A stretch of 33,497 bases of DNA from an uncultured Flavobacteriales bacterium (lineage in GTDB: Bacteria; Bacteroidota; Bacteroidia; Flavobacteriales_D; Crocinitomicaceae), in NCBI GenBank assembly GCA_913059205.1, contig CAJXRM010000029.1, forward strand, positions 1-33,497, in the 5' to 3' direction. The notes beneath the pieces are model-generated. The model was not told the DNA's origin, searched no databases, and was given only the letters and a program-made list of their open reading frames with translations. Positions 33,450 to 33,497 of this stretch are shown one piece after another (position 1 is the stretch's first letter; every line of letters begins with the position of its first letter). Made by a program: the position numbers and the translations under genes.

Positions 33450-33497
33450 CTGTCTCTTATACACATCTCCGAGCCCACGAGACAGGCAGAAATCTCG
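33450..33497. other. Illumina Nextera adapter plus i7 index (sequencing artefact)
   Basis: 33450-33483 are the reverse complement of the Nextera read-2 adapter (beginning CTGTCTCTTATACACATCT), 33484-33491 are the i7 index AGGCAGAA, and ATCTCG at 33492-33497 starts the P7 flow-cell sequence. Genomic sequence ends at 33449. The index is the exact reverse complement of the one at the left end. Confidence 0.98.

Noticed and set aside
1..33497. CRISPR arrays, tRNA or rRNA genes, insertion sequences, prophage or toxin-antitoxin modules
   Set aside because: I read the gaps on both strands and saw no regularly spaced repeats, cloverleaf-like sequence, transposase or phage gene, and no two-gene toxin pair.

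Overview
The window is an AT-rich, gene-dense piece of a Bacteroidota chromosome, most likely from the Flavobacteriales and near Fluviicola/Crocinitomicaceae (that rank is inferred from gene style, not from a search). The evidence is a T9SS substrate with a C-terminal sorting domain, DUF4199, DUF3667 and DUF4956 genes, DUF4369-type TlpA proteins, a Rho factor with a long low-complexity insertion, no clear Shine-Dalgarno sequences, and several copies of the Bacteroidota -7 promoter box TAnnTTTG. It is an assembled contig, not a natural molecule end: bases 1-42 and 33450-33497 are Illumina Nextera read-2 adapter with an i7 index (TTCTGCCT / AGGCAGAA), and the first and last genes are cut there.

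Layout. 43-3416 (minus): DEAD-box RNA helicase (cut at its C terminus), RluF-like pseudouridine synthase, and an acidic amino acid/dicarboxylate:cation symporter. 3417-3889: gene-free leader with inverted CACAAAGAATCAAAGA repeats and the rho promoter. 3890-6719 (plus): rho, an intrinsic terminator, a DUF4199 membrane protein, and a secreted-protein gene broken by one in-frame TAA. 6867-8983 (minus): a two-domain OmpA-like protein, then two overlapping outer-membrane barrel genes. 9126-14262 (minus): fabI, a PhnP-like metallo-hydrolase, DUF423, a NodB-like deacetylase, wecB and radC. 14382-16531 (plus): YdjM-like membrane hydrolase and a NagZ-like GH3 lipoprotein.

16650-24409 is a tightly packed eight-gene plus-strand run: VTC-domain polyphosphate polymerase, DUF4956 membrane protein, lpxK, purine nucleoside phosphorylase, gatB, two TlpA-like thioredoxins and lpxH. 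Most junctions overlap by 1-17 bases, so this is very probably one operon combining polyphosphate synthesis, lipid A synthesis, purine salvage, tRNA amidation and envelope redox proteins. 24415-31345: a two-TM unknown protein, a small helical protein, ffh, DUF3667, an NhaC-type antiporter and an RND/MMPL exporter. 31454-33449 (plus): a T9SS-secreted protein with a clear terminator and a truncated secreted protein of unknown family.

Most genes are housekeeping or envelope functions. I see no CRISPR array, insertion sequence, prophage, tRNA, rRNA or defence island. The best candidates for less-described biology are the VTC-DUF4956 pair inside a lipid A operon, the PNP with Asp at the purine-selecting position, the tandem OmpA-domain protein, and the interrupted secreted-protein gene.
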